A DNA stretch of 64,000 nucleotides from Pyronema omphalodes (lineage: Eukaryota; Ascomycota; Pezizomycetes; Pezizales; Pyronemataceae). The notes under the pieces are model-generated. The model was not told the DNA's origin, searched no databases, and saw nothing but the letters and a program-made list of their open reading frames with translations. Every line of letters begins with the position of its first letter. The stretch's first letter is position 1. Where the stretch lies: assembly GCA_024516155.1 (NCBI GenBank), contig JAJJXM010000024.1, forward strand, positions 62,001 through 126,000. Reading direction: 5' to 3'. Shown here one piece after another: positions 1 through 12,200 of the stretch. A program made the translations under genes and the position numbers.

Positions 1-3000
1 GCATTCAGGATAAAAAAAACACCTAAATGTAAAACCTAAAAAAAAGCTTATGATGCCACGGAGAAAAAAATGATTTCAACGTCAATCAAATCAAACCGTC
101 TCGCATTTCCCTTCCTCCGATCGCCACTAAATCATTGCACTATGTATATACCGTGAAGAAAGAAAGCATTAAATATACATGGAGCAGCCGCTTCTCAAGG
201 CAATCAACCGTGACATCATTCCATTGCTAAAAGAAAAGTCTGTTGTTTCTAGGAAGTTTCAATAAGTGCTGTGGTGTTTCTATGGGGGAAAAACTACGAT
301 AGCTCGGAATATCAGCAAGAAAATCCTTTTTCCACTCCATTTATCTACTATTCTTAGGACTGTAATGTAAAATCTCATCCTGCATCACTGCATTTGTATT
401 CATTCATCGTACAGACTGCTTTATCTGCGCTCATAGAATATTCTGTTCGATCTAAATCACCTCTATCTCAACAGGCACTCCAGAACCGTCCATCGATTTT
501 TTTTTAATGACAACTGTGTTATTTGCGCTTTATAGTCTTGATGTCTTTACTTAACAATTGTTTGATTTACGCTTAAGAATATTTGTGTCATTTGGATTAC
601 CACTATATGTAATGCGCGTTTCCGTGGTTTAGTCAGCGGTGTGGTATGGTTGGGGCAACGGTGTCTGTGGCTGGTGGGTAGTAGTGCGCGAAAGCGCACT
701 TGTTGGATGTTGTGCATGCGACATACATCTGGTGTTGGTTCGGTGGCAAAATTCTTTTGGCCCTCCATGTACAAATGCATTGCCGTAGCAGCGGTATATA
801 GCGGTAGTTTTCATATGGTAGGTGCATAGCGTCATCTCATGGTGTGCATACATAAAATCCACCATAGTAAAATCCACCATCCATAGTAAACCTACCATCC
901 ATAGTAAACCTACCATCCATAGTAAACCTATGTACCATCCATAGTAAACCTATCATCCATAGTAAAATCCACTACAGTTAAATCCACCATAGCAACAGCA
1001 ACAGCAATACCATCCGCAGTATCGCAGTATCGCAGTGTTGCAGTAGCTGACAAAGCATAATCCATCGGCCATGAATCACCGCCGCGGCTGCGGTTGAAAG
1101 TATATCCATATCCATACGCATACGCATACGCATATCCGTCCGTGTATTTATCTCCCCTCCCCTACAGACCCACGACCCACCCCCATCGGCATCGGTATCG
1201 GACGGAGTTTCTGTAGCTATTTCTATATTTTCTATAGTTTCTATAGCTTTTATAGTTTTTATAGTTTTTATAGTTTTTATAGTTTCTGTAGTTTTTCCGT
1301 CGGCATGGGCGCGGGGAGGGGGGGGGGAAGGCTGAGAATACAACTCCGCCATACTCCACATGAAACTGAGATTAAGAATGATGTGGAGACGAGATACCTG
1401 GGATACCTGGGATAGCTAAATTCTAAGATTTTGAGATACTAAGATTCTGAGTCATATTGTGGGGTGCTGAGTCATATTGTGGGGTCTATGTATGTAGGTG
1501 CCGAGCCGAAGTTTCCCCGCTATGTATGGGGTATGGGGTATGTAGCGGGCATACATAGCGGGCATAGTGGAGTATGGTGGATGGTGGATGTGGATGTGGA
1601 TGTGGATGGTGGATGTGGATGGTGGAGTACGGTGGAGTACAGGAATAAGTAGGTTCGGCAACCTGACACTAAAAGCTGGTAGCATGGTCTTGGCGTACTT
1701 TACTAAGGAATCCCGCAGTGTGCGGAGTGGTGAGTTTTGCGAAGTTTACGGAGTTGAATTTTGGCGAGAGAAAGAGCCGCATAGTAGCGTGAGACAGCGC
1801 GAGCATCATGTGTCGCTGCAAACACTGTCGCTGCAAACCACAGTGTACGATGCTCTCGCTTTGTAGGGAGCTGGAATCGTCGCGATTGAGTTGCTACGTT
1901 ATCATACTCTACAAGAGCAGCAGCAGCAATGTCGAGCTTTGATGAACGAGATGAGTCCGATACGCAGCAGGCAGACAGCATATGGTGACGATGTCGGTAT
2001 CGCCCAGCGTTCTGAGTGCTTTCTAGACCTCACTCCGACCTTATTCATACTTAATTGGTGTTGGTAGCGGTCCTCACGCATTAGAGTGCATACACTATAC
2101 TTCTCTTGGTTCGCTCCTGAAAGTTTTGAAAAGTTTTAGGGCCAGGTGGGAACTCCTTGGTTTTAGCGTAAAAAACTTTTCAGACGGCGCTAGGGGGAGC
2201 TAATTATGCATACTAGAGACCAGAGGTGATAGCCTCCGAATGATAGCGCGTTGCCGAATCCCTCTAACATGCGCCATACTTTACTGTGGCGGTTACTTTA
2301 CTTTACTTTACTGCTGCTCTGGCGATTCCGGTTACACTGTACTGCCATGATCGGGGTGTTAGGCTGGGCTATGTTGGGCTGGGTTAGGCTATGTCGGGCT
2401 GGGTTAGGCTGGGTTAAGTTGGAGTTAGAGAGGCCTAGCGCTGCCCCGGAAAAATTATTGCTGCTTATGGTATGGTATGGTATGGTATTCTTGGTATCCC
2501 TGTAGAGCCCCAGCAACCCCAGTCACCCCAATCATCCCAGTGACCCCGGCCCTGCTTACACAACCAACCTATGTACCCGACCCCAGTAACCCCCGACCCC
2601 AGTAACCCCCGACCCCGACCCCAGCCCCAGTAACCCCCGACCCCGGCCCTGCTTACCCAACCAAAGCTACCCGACACACTCCCCCGACCCCGTCCCCCCC
2701 TCCCCTTGACCACGAAGCGAAGACTGCTTCCCCCGGTTCCTCGGGATTCCGCGAATCGGGAGGAAGACGCCCGTAGTAACTCTAGTGGAGACTAAGAGAC
2801 TAAGCACTGGGAGTTATAAGTTTCTGGCTCCGAGATATTCCGAGATATTCCGATGGGTGTTGTTAGAGAGGGTTTTGGGGATTTTCGGGGGGGGGGGGGG
2901 GGGGTTATGGAGATGGAGATGGAAATGGGGTTGGAGATGGAGATGGATTGGAAATGGGATTGGGGGGGAGGGGGATTGGGGGATTGGGGTGGATGTGGTT

Positions 3001-3870
3001 GTGGAAACGCTGTTGAAAAAGAAAAGAAAGAAAAATGGGATTAAAGAAAAGAAAAATGGGATTAAAGAAAAGATGGGGATGCATACCGCGGGGTCTAAAG
3101 TTCGCAAGTTTCAAGAACTGTAGAGCTGGTTCTTTTGCTTGTTTGATTCTTCTTTTGATTCTTCTTTTGCTACTTCTTTTGCTTCTTCTTTTGCTTCTTC
3201 TTTTGCTTCATCCTCTTCTTCATCCTCTGTTCGTCTATAGTGGACATATGGTGATGATGAGATGGACGTCCGACGATGATGATGATGATGACTGTTCGTT
3301 TTGAAACTTACTTTCACTACTACTACTGCTGGTTCCGATTTCTGGTTCCGATTTGTAGTTCCGGTTCAGGTTACTTTACCTACCCACCCACCCACCTACC
3401 TACCTGTCTGGCTTGTCTCGCACCCCAGATTTCGCTAATTTTGCAGCTTGGAGGTTGGCGTGGTTTTGGGGCTTTTTTTTCTTGTTGGGACTAGACTGTA
3501 TGTATACAAGCGTGATACCCACACGCGAAGGTTTTGGATGCTGTTACGGACACTTCCCGCCGCTTCGTCACGAGCGAACGGGTGACGACAAAAAAAGCCT
3601 CATCTACATACCACGCTCACGGTCACTATGTATGTATGGATGTACCTCCTTTGCGTTTTCGGTGGCTCCTGTGATACTGTACTGGTGCTTGCTGCTTGGT
3701 ATTTGCTGCTTGCTGTGGTATCTGCTATGATGTACGTGTGGTTAACTCTAACTATGGGCTCCCTTCATCATCAGAACTGAGAAGATGCAGTTGTAACAAA
3801 CAAACAAACAAACATGAAAACTCGTGGTCCCTTCCTTTCCTTCTGCACACATACATACAGATATACGCTT
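1..3870. other. Intergenic region rich in simple repeats
   Basis: I see no convincing gene here. All open frames fall inside low-complexity tracts and lack an intron-exon structure or recognisable domain. Visible tracts are (CATACG)n near 1095-1135, TATAGTTTTTATAG-like units at about 1209-1293, (GTGGATG)n at 1575-1625, CCCGACCCCAGTAAC-like units at 2520-2700, a G-run near 2887-2905, and CTTCTTTTG units at about 3150-3215. The leftmost 600 bases are AT-rich and show nothing recognisable. Confidence 0.6.
854..990. repeat. Tandem repeat, about 17-18 bp unit
   Basis: Units of the form ACCATCCATAGTAAACCT, some with AAATCC in place of AACCT, follow one another about eight times. The copies differ slightly, so the array is not freshly expanded. 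No coding potential is seen. Confidence 0.75.
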
Positions 3871-4131
3871 TCAGTACATGTTCCAGAATGTAAACTGGTT
3901 ACACATAACCTGTGCTGCACGACTGTGTAAATCGCGCATGTAAGGGGGTTGGACTCCCTCCCTCCCTGGGTTGAGCTTTTTGAGCTTTTCTACATATGCT
4001 GGATGGACAAGGGGAGTCGGGTCAGGACCCAGAGGTGCCTCTGGTAAAAAGGGTGCCCATTTGTAACAACGATGGAAGGGTTTCGATGGGGTTGGATTGC
4101 GTTTGGATGGGGTTTCGAGCTTGTTGCTCAT
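3871..4131 (-). CDS. Possible small gene, 86-aa hypothetical protein
   Basis: This ATG-initiated frame of 86 codons lies outside the simple repeats and has a balanced, non-repetitive composition. It contains a Pro/Trp-rich stretch (RCYKWAPFLPEAPLGPDPTP) followed by a charged YVEKLKKLNP segment. I do not recognise the family and see no signal peptide or membrane segment. Upstream of its start lies a T-rich tract (in gene orientation, about 4214-4226), as is common in fungal promoters. The frame would be divergent from the malic enzyme gene, about 650 bp away. It could still be a chance frame, because there is no second line of evidence. Confidence 0.35.
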   Translation of the reverse strand: MSNKLETPSKRNPTPSKPFHRCYKWAPFLPEAPLGPDPTPLVHPAYVEKLKKLNPGREGVQPPYMRDLHSRAAQVMCNQFTFWNMY

Positions 4132-4779
4132 GATCGGGTAGCTATTGAATTCATCAAGAGCTTAGCTTCCGAATGCCCCCGAACAACCAGCTTCCAGTTT
4201 CCAAAGCGGTGGAGAAAAAAAAAAATAAAATAAGAGTCACCGACAACGGGGGAAATTCGGCGTTAAGATGGAGGTAACTTCTGGGGATTACATGCTGTAT
4301 GGTATGGTATGATCATTGAATCAAGTAAGGAAAAAAAAAAACAAAAAAAAAAAAAATACAGAGAGTGACCCGGTCCCGAAAAATAATTGTCGGATCCACC
4401 GAAAGTCCACGACGACGACGACGACGACGGAGATCTGTCCCCCAGCCTCAGACGCACCCCCCCTCCAACCATAGCAATCCCACTATCCCTCCGCCCCCCC
4501 CCCCCTCCTTCCCCCTCCACGGCCACCCCCCCCCCCCCCCAAAAGCGCTAATTCGGCCAGACACACGACACCACTCGCTCGCCCGCGTCGTCCAGTCGTC
4601 TCATCGTCCGTGCACTAGCAGCGGTCCCCAACTAAAGGAACAATTCACTGGGCTCCCGACACCCATCCGAATAAGGGAGACGGGCCTGGCGATGATTATT
4701 GCAAAAGAAGCTTCTCTGTTACACTGATATTATTTATGAGCAAAGCCCCGGTCGTGCACAGCAGTAAAAATATAAGAAG
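4132..4779. promoter_or_regulatory. Probable divergent promoter region upstream of malic enzyme
   Basis: The region contains A-rich and C-rich runs (about 4330-4357 and 4490-4540), a (CGA)n tract near 4410-4430 and pyrimidine-rich sequence leading into the malic enzyme ATG at 4780. It lies between a possible minus-strand small gene and the plus-strand malic enzyme gene. I see no clear TATA box or named operator. Confidence 0.4.
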
Positions 4780-6952
4780 ATGCCTCTCCCTCGAACGCTG
4801 CAAACCTTACGACAGCACTCAGCTACCCTAACAAAAACGACCCTCCGCAGCAGCAGCAGCAGCACAGCACTCCGCGAACCTACTACTCTTAAACCCCACC
4901 TCCACCTCACCGCATCTTCAAGACTCAGTTCTCCTCCATCACTCCATTCCCACCGCTTCATCCACTCCAACGCACGAGCGAACACAATCCGCCTTGGTCA
5001 GGCCCCGAATTCGAAAAAAGCATCCACGATGACAATTCCTCCTACCCGTTCTTCCTCTGGTGATGACCATGGGTGAGTTTTTTTGATGCATTTGGATAAT
5101 GCAATCACCTCTCTAACCTGCGTAGACACTCCTCATTCGATTTCTCCCACATGAAATTCCAGATTGATGGATCTGGAACTCCTCACCCTACCACCATCGA
5201 TTTCGACACCTCTTTTGATATCTCCGCCAGAAGAGCTCTTCACATCCAGGGACTCGTTCCCCCCGCCATCGAGGGATTCTCCAAGCAGGAGCGCCGTTGT
5301 ATGGAGCAGATCAACCTCAAATCTACTGCCATCGACAAGTACAGCTATCTCAGCAATCTCCGCAACACCAATGCGGGTTTGTTTTACAGATTGTTGATTG
5401 ACCACATGAAGGTGAGTTTGCCAAGAAATGACAATTTGGCTGTGACTAACCCTCTCAGGAACTCACTCCCTACGTATATACCCCCACCGTCGGAGAGGCC
5501 TGTCTCAAGTGGTCGCACATCTACACAAACCCCGAGGGTCTCTACCTCTCATATTCCGACAAGGGAAACCTCCGTGACGTCATCGCAAACTGGCCTCAGG
5601 AAATTGTCGAGATTGCCGTCGTCACTGATGGATCCAGAATCTTGGGTCTCGGTGATCTCGGTGTGAACGGAATGGGTATCCCCGTTGGAAAGCTCGCATT
5701 ATATGTTGGATGTGCCGGTATCCACCCTGAGCGCACCCTCCCCATCACCATCGATTTCGGTACCGATAACGAGGAGTTCCTCGCCGACGACTTATATATG
5801 GGCGCGCGCCACAAGCGTATTCCTGAAGCCGAGCAGAAGGAGTTTATTGACGAGATGATGGCTGCTCTTACCGACCGGTGGAGACAAATCGTCATCCAGT
5901 TTGAGGATTTCAAGAGCCCCTTCTGGAGTTTGGAGCGGTATAGAAACACGTATACCGTCTTCAACGATGATATCCAGGGAACTGGAGCTGTCATTCTCGG
6001 AGGTCTGATCAGCGCCTTCAAGGCCTCTTCCACTCCTATCGACCAGCACAGACTCGTCTTTATGGGAGCTGGATCCGCCGCTACCGGTGTCGCTCGTCAG
6101 ATCTGTGGTCTCTTTGAGCGCCACGGTATCCCAGAGTCCGAGGCCAAGAAGATGTTCTGGCTTGTTGACTCCCGTGGTCTCGTCACCGCTGACCGTGGTG
6201 ATGAGCTCGCTGACCACAAGGTCTTCTTTGCTCGTGAGGACAACAACGGAAAGCAGCTTCGCACCCTCGAGGAGGTCGTGGACTACGTCCAGCCCACTGG
6301 CCTCATCGGTCTGTGCACCATCGGAGGAGTCTTTACCGAGTCTATTGTCCGCAAGATGGCCAAGTTTAACTCCGAGCCCATCATCTTCCCTCTCTCAAAC
6401 CCTAGCTCAAAGTCAGAGTGTACCTACGCTCAGGCTATGGAGTGGACCGACAACCGTGTTGTATTCGCATCTGGCTCGCCTTTCCCTAGCATCATGGTTG
6501 ATGGTGTTGAGCGCACCCCCGGCCAGGGAAACAACAGTAAGTCCCGCTTCTATATTTATCCGCATATCATCTACTAACTAAGACTAGTGTATGTCTTCCC
6601 CGGTATCGGTCTCGGAACTATCCTTTGCGAAGCCGCACACGTCACCGAAAGCATGATCTACGCCTCGGCCGCTGGTCTCGCCGCGTCTTTGAACGCTACC
6701 GAGAAGGCCCGTGGTGACTTGTATCCTGAGCTTCCTCGCGTACGTGAGGTCTCGGTGATTGTCGCTAGAGAGGTTATCCGTGCTGCGCAGAAGGAGGGTG
6801 TTGATAGAAAGAAGACTCTGCAATTCATGTCGGATGCAGAGTTGGACGCGTACATTAGAAGTAAGATGTATGATCCCAAGGTTGTGGAACTTGGAGGATC
6901 GAGAGCGGTTAGTAGGGAGGGTAGTCCCAAGGGTCAGAGAGGACGGTTGTAG
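4780..6952 (+). CDS. NAD(P)-dependent malic enzyme, mitochondrial-type, four exons
   Basis: The enzyme oxidatively decarboxylates malate to pyruvate with reduction of NAD(P), feeding the TCA cycle and reductant supply. I join exons 4780-5072, 5126-5411, 5459-6536 and 6588-6952. All introns are GT-AG, the last with a TACTAAC branch point, and together they give 673 aa. The first ~75 residues are rich in Arg, Ser and Thr with very few acids, as in a mitochondrial presequence. Family motifs follow in order: YVYTPTVGEACLKW (about 198-211), the LGLGDLGVNGMGIPVGK block (about 254-270), FNDDIQGTGAV (361-371) and the dinucleotide-binding GAGSAA (396-401). The C-terminal block has YVFPGIGLG. Length is somewhat longer than many malic enzymes because of the leader. 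Cofactor preference (NAD versus NADP) cannot be decided by eye. Confidence 0.96.
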
Positions 6953-7416
6953 ATATGGCGTTATTTGTTTTTTCGGGTTTCAGGGTTTTCTCGCGCTGCT
7001 TTAAAGTAAAGGGATTGTTTCGGCACTTATATGGGTCTGCTTTTTTAGTTTGGGATATCAAGATGGGAGCCCGCTAGGGGATTAAAGTAGAGATGAGATG
7101 GCCGGCGTGGGGAATTGATTGTTGTTGAGCCGGAATTGGTGTGCAAAGTGTGAATTAATGCGTGCGGTGCTGTGAAGTGAGGTGATTTGAGTATTGTGAT
7201 ACTGTATGATTAACTAATGGAATTGAAGTTTGCTTGAAAGCATTTTGTGTGCTGATGTGGAGGGTTAGTCATCCGGGATATATACATCTATGAGTGACTT
7301 CTCGTGATTACAACTGGAAAATCCCGTGTAAGATTGGGGATTGCATAAGCTATGAAGGTTATATGATATTGTCATGAGATACACGATGGATGGTTATGGG
7401 TTTTATAACACTTGGG

Positions 7417-7557
7417 GTTGGAGGGTTGGAGGGTTGGAGGGTTGGAGGGTTGGAGGGTTGGAGGGTTGGAGGGTTGGAGGGTTGGAGGGTTGGAGGGTTG
7501 GAGGGTTGGAGGGTTGGAGGGTTGGAGGGTTGGAGGGTTGGAGGGTTGGAGGGTTGG
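7417..7557 (+). repeat. 8-bp G-rich array (GTTGGAGG)n
   Basis: About 17 nearly perfect head-to-tail copies of GTTGGAGG lie on the plus strand. Every unit carries two GG or GGG steps, so the strand can in principle form G-quadruplexes. The 8-bp period keeps all three frames open, which creates spurious proteins rich in GLEGWRVG. Confidence 0.95.
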
Positions 7558-7622
7558 ATGTGTGGATGTGTGGATGTTGGATGTGTGGATGTGTGGATGT
7601 GTGGATGTGTGGATGTGTGGAT
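7558..7622 (+). repeat. 8-bp array (GTGTGGAT)n
   Basis: This array directly abuts the preceding GTTGGAGG array. It has about eight units, one with a deletion (GTTGGAT). The shared GGA core suggests one array arose from the edge of the other. Confidence 0.9.
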
Positions 7623-8124
7623 GGTGATAGATGCTATATGATAGATGCTATATGATAATCATATCCCCATAGCTCAACCCATAAACTCACAACAGAATGA
7701 AACTGCAGCAACAAACATACACGCCAACCCGTCCTGATATCGATGATGAAAAAAACAACCGGCTCTCATCTGTCTTATGCTTAAGCCTCTCCGATATATC
7801 GCATGATGCTGATTGAGGTTGAATGAGGCTGAATGATGCTGAATGAGGCTGAATGAGGCTGGAGGAATTGATATACATTTGATATATATTTGATTTGATT
7901 TTTCTTATATATAATATAATATCTACGCTCCTCCTAGCCGGCCGGGTGGATGGATGAAGGATGAAGGATGAAGGATTCTCCTTCCGCCTACCGCATGCGT
8001 AGGCTGTGAACCTGGTTTTGGGTTTTGAGTCATGATCCGATGGGTTTACAGCACATGTGAGAGAATTAGTGAGCTGCGAAATTGCCGCTGGACTGGAATA
8101 CTGCTACGTGGGCGGATTATAATG

Positions 8125-8153
8125 CATAGTCCATAGTCTATAGTCTATAGTCT

Positions 8154-8203
<50 letters not shown>

Positions 8204-8206
8204 ACG
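8125..8206. repeat. 7-bp array (ATAGTCC/ATAGTCT)n
   Basis: About eleven copies of a 7-mer alternate between ATAGTCC and ATAGTCT. It resembles the much longer 7-bp array near 28.9-29.3 kb, whose reverse complement reads ATAGACC. Confidence 0.9.
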
Positions 8207-8536
8207 ATAGCACCAATGAGATGGCAATAGATTCAAGCGTAGATAGGTTGATAGGCCGATACTATATGTTTGCATCTTAAAGATGGTGTTTTATATATTT
8301 CGATAATGGCGATATATCAGTGGTTTGAAAGCATATCTATTACGAGTGATACGTAGTGAGTGTGCCTTTTTTTCTTTTTTTTTTCTTCTTTTGCTTTTTT
8401 TTTGGAATAAGTATAGCTTAAAGCATGAATAAAAGAAATAGGATACTGGAGATTGCGCTTTGAGGTTTTGTTTATTGATAATATTTGCAGTATTGTGATT
8501 AAGAAAAATGGCTTGGGTATTGATAGTAATATCGGC

Positions 8537-8606
8537 CTGCTATCTGCTACCTGCTATCTGCTGTCGGCTATCTGCTATCTGCTATCTGCTATCTGCTGCC
8601 GGCTAC
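8537..8606. repeat. Imperfect (TATCTGC)n array
   Basis: Seven-bp units TATCTGC interleave with CTGCCGGC variants. The array is short and imperfect and sits just before the fragment with an AATA tail. Confidence 0.7.
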
Positions 8607-8634
8607 CGGTATAAGTAATCCCATTCTTAATTTC

Positions 8635-9280
8635 TTATTTATTATTTATTTATTTATTGAATCATACGCTGACCGAGGCCTAAAAGGCCCATGCAGGACT
8701 AAAACAATATCCGAATCCCGTCCTCGTGATCTAAACCACCTAATGAGGCCCCCCAATCTCCTACACCCATATAACCCGCCAAACAAAGTATGAAAAAGAA
8801 ATACAAAGAGAAAAATCAAGAGAATTGAGAAAGAGGACAACCTCACTCTCCCCCTTGTTCTGTCATATCCTGGTCACCTCCTCCAGCATCCACCACCATG
8901 CCCTTTTCATAGCGTGTGGTATTTTCACTCGTCATCGGCTCTCTTGCTTCATAACTCTCATGCCCTCCGGCCCTTCCTCTCTGCCTCTGTCTCCCGCTAT
9001 TCCCGCCTCGCCTCTCTCCCCTTTGTCCCTTCACCTTCACCGGGGTTGTCTATCTCAGATTGTCATTCCCCAGGACAATCTGGACATTAATTCCACCACT
9101 GCGGACAATATCTGCCCATGTTTTATTGCCGGAGTGGTATTTCGCTGTTGGTTGATGCTGTTTCTTACCCCGTGCACCATTCCGTTGTATCGGGGCTTCG
9201 TCATTCTGTCGTACTGTCTGTTTTCCTGGTCCAGAACCGGTTGCTTTCTTCTTCCTACGGGCTCTCTTACCCTCCACAAT
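8635..9280 (-). mobile_element. LINE-like fragment with ORF1-like peptide and (AATA)n tail
   Basis: On the minus strand an open frame (9277-9050) ends in KTWADIVRSGGINVQIVLGN, a segment repeated almost exactly at about 17.35-17.42 kb. The frame is basic at its start (KRARRKKK), as in nucleic-acid-binding ORF1-type proteins. About 350 bp after its stop the sequence passes through GGGCCTTTTAGGCCTCGGTCAGCG and ends in an (AATA)n tail at about 8635-8660. A basic ORF1-like frame plus a short tandem 3' tail suggests a truncated non-LTR element. Assignment to a clade is not possible, and a non-transposon repeat family remains an alternative. Confidence 0.45.
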
Positions 9281-12200
9281 CCGCCAATTTTCTGTAGGTT
9301 CCGGGGCAGCGTTGCCTACACTGGATGGGATTGTGTTGGGCTCGGTGGTTGAGTTTGGGGAAGGGTTGGAAGCCTGGATTGTTTGAAAGGTTAGGGTTGA
9401 GGACGGAATTAGGAGGGGGAGGAATGACTTTGTTTTGAAAACTGAGGAGATGGAAATATATACGGGCTGGAAGATGGGGCGATGAAGTTTGCTGGTATTT
9501 GTTGAACCGATTAGGCAGAGAGAAGAGAGTTGGTATGTGAGATGTTATGGAGCAGGTGCCAGGAAATAGGAAAATAGCAATATATAAAATACCGTTATAA
9601 CAAAGCATCATAAAATATCATCCAGAAATATCACCACCATAAAATACCGTCAAACAGGGTTATAGAACAATAGAAGCGTAGGAAATAATAACGTAGAAAC
9701 GCAGCATAAAACACACTATGATAGGAAATAGATTCATAGAAAGCAGCATCATAATAAATAACCCGCCTCACTCTAGCTAAGAAAATTTCGCTTTAGGAAG
9801 TACTCTGACGCTACCTTCATCACATTGCAAGATATTCCACATTCTGCAACCACATTCTCAAAGCCCAAAGCCCCCTATTTCGTATTCCCTCATGGAAGCC
9901 CATCTCTCCTGAATCTTCAGCTGCTACTCTTCATTCTACGTAGCCGCAACATGATTGAAAGAAAGAAAAGGAAATACTGACCCGTGAAATAAGCTCCACT
10001 GGTTCAAACAAGCTCCTTGATTGCATAGCAGTGATGCGTGTAATTGATATCTTAGACAAACTATGGTACATACATATACATACGCAAGCTGTGCATCTCA
10101 TGCAAATGCCGACTTTGCGATACTACTCTAACGACTAGGACCTGCGATTTCTATGAGCTCGAAATATTAAAAGGTTCTTTGTTTGAATGGAGTCGTAAGA
10201 TCTAAAGCGGAAATTGTAGAAAAGTGATTAATATGCCCGAAAGTGCATCCGGCGATCATTACTGTGTAGAAGAGTACGGTTGTAGCTTGTTGATTTGTGA
10301 TGGATACTTATATATAACAGTCAACATCACAGGTTTGTGTTTGGGGATCGATTCTCAGATGTTATTTCCTATAAAATTTTGGGGGATGGTCCTAACATGC
10401 TATGAATACCCTCTTGAATAGGGGACATAAAAGGGATCAAAAAGTTGAGAAGATTAAGTTTGGTTTTAGAAAGAGAATTTGTGACAAAACATATATGGTA
10501 TCAACAGAACGTGACAAGTCACGAAATGGATAGAGGTTTCCTGTATATCTCTTATATATTTCAATCGAGTTCAATCGCAGCTCAATCCAGCCAATAGATT
10601 TCACACCTACATACCAATAGTTTTTTGCCTTCTCCATGTTTCGCGAACCAAAAAATCCAAGTCAACTCGCGAAGACGCGAACTATAGTTCTCGGAATCTT
10701 CCGTTCTAAACGCAACCGACTTCGGAGCAACACCGGAACATTCCGAAACCCCCCTAGCTAGAGCCGAGCTTATTTCGACCCCCGAAACCACTTCTGTATT
10801 CAGTACTGGAACCTCGAGGATCGACAGATCTTGGATTATTTTTCTTTTCCTTGGGACAGTTTGGAAACAGCGCCGAATGTAGTGAATGTTTAGAGTCTTG
10901 GAGGTTATTGCAATTGTATGCCTTGCAAGTATGCCATGCTGTATGTAAAGTCGAACTGTACTCTATTCTAATCTACTCTAGCTACAACATGGAACCACGG
11001 AGCTGTCCGTAGCCCGTGCACAAAAAGAACGAAACACAAACAAAACAAAAACCAAAATTCCCTGAAAGCTGCCTCTTACCTTTTGCTTCTTGCTCCTTGC
11101 TTCTTCTTTCTCCTTTCTTCTCGTTGTTCTTATTGCGTGTCGCCGTGTCTACATACCGGTGTTCAGTAAACACAACCGGCGATACCGATTTTCAAAATGA
11201 AAAGTCTATCCAGTCCAGTCCGGTAACCGGCAACCCCTTGTTTTTTGTACATATGTACAAACCATATATAGCGCAATTCAAAACTCGCCTCAAGACAATC
11301 AGCGAGCATATCGCAGCTAACGTCAAAAATTTAAGCTTCGGAGGAGCTGTTACATAGTATGGCGAAGTTAAGGCATTCAGGCACATCAAGCTCGTAGACG
11401 CCATGGCCATGTCGACGCCATGTATGATGTACATACATACCGCAACGGCGCAACCTAAAATTCCCAAAGTTCAAACGCATTTTTTTGAATCTGGAACTTT
11501 GAAACCGGACCTCCTTTCCAGCGTACACCATCATACTAAACCATACTATACCATAATCAATTCCAATCATGTTAAACCATTCCCTATCACGTCAATCACG
11601 TCAAGCAAATCTTATCATGATTCATATTTACCCCAGAAATTCCTTCCCAACATCACGGCGGTGCGGCGGTGTCTGAAGGCAAGCTATGACACCAGACACC
11701 ATGACACCATCCAGTAAAGTGACATACATAAGGGTTATAATGACAGATACCGTAGATCTTCCCCATCCTATGCTCCGTTTTGAATCTTTAATAAAACCCT
11801 GACGATCACTTTTGGATTCTCATTTTGAATTATACGGTGGGTTATGCATGCTATGTGAGAGACTAAGCTAACGATGCATGGATGCATGGATGCATAGATG
11901 GGAAAGCTTGGCTGGCTGGTTGCTTTGCTAGTATGGATTTAGGTATAGCGTACTGCGCTATATGTAACCACGTGGACTCTGTGTGAGTCTGTTTCTCTCT
12001 TAATTCGAACCCCTTGGGATGGGAGGGTTAAGGGATGGGGGATGGGGGAATGTTGAAGAATTTGCAGATGATGGGAAATAAGGATAAGGATAAGATTCTG
12101 GTATCGGTATGTATGTATGTTTTTTCTTTTTTCTTTTTCTTCGTCATTGGTATTGGTATTGGTATTTGGGAATACATATATATATACAACTGCCCGGCTG

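Larger units (their letters stand above)
6953..8634. other. Intergenic region with minisatellites
   Basis: This holds the 3' flank of malic enzyme, then several tandem arrays listed separately. Between the arrays the DNA is AT-rich with short (GAATGAGGCT)n near 7818-7862. No gene is seen. Confidence 0.6.

Noticed and set aside
7374..7655. Three overlapping plus-strand frames of 71-93 codons
   Set aside because: They are produced by the 8-bp GTTGGAGG array, which leaves every frame open.
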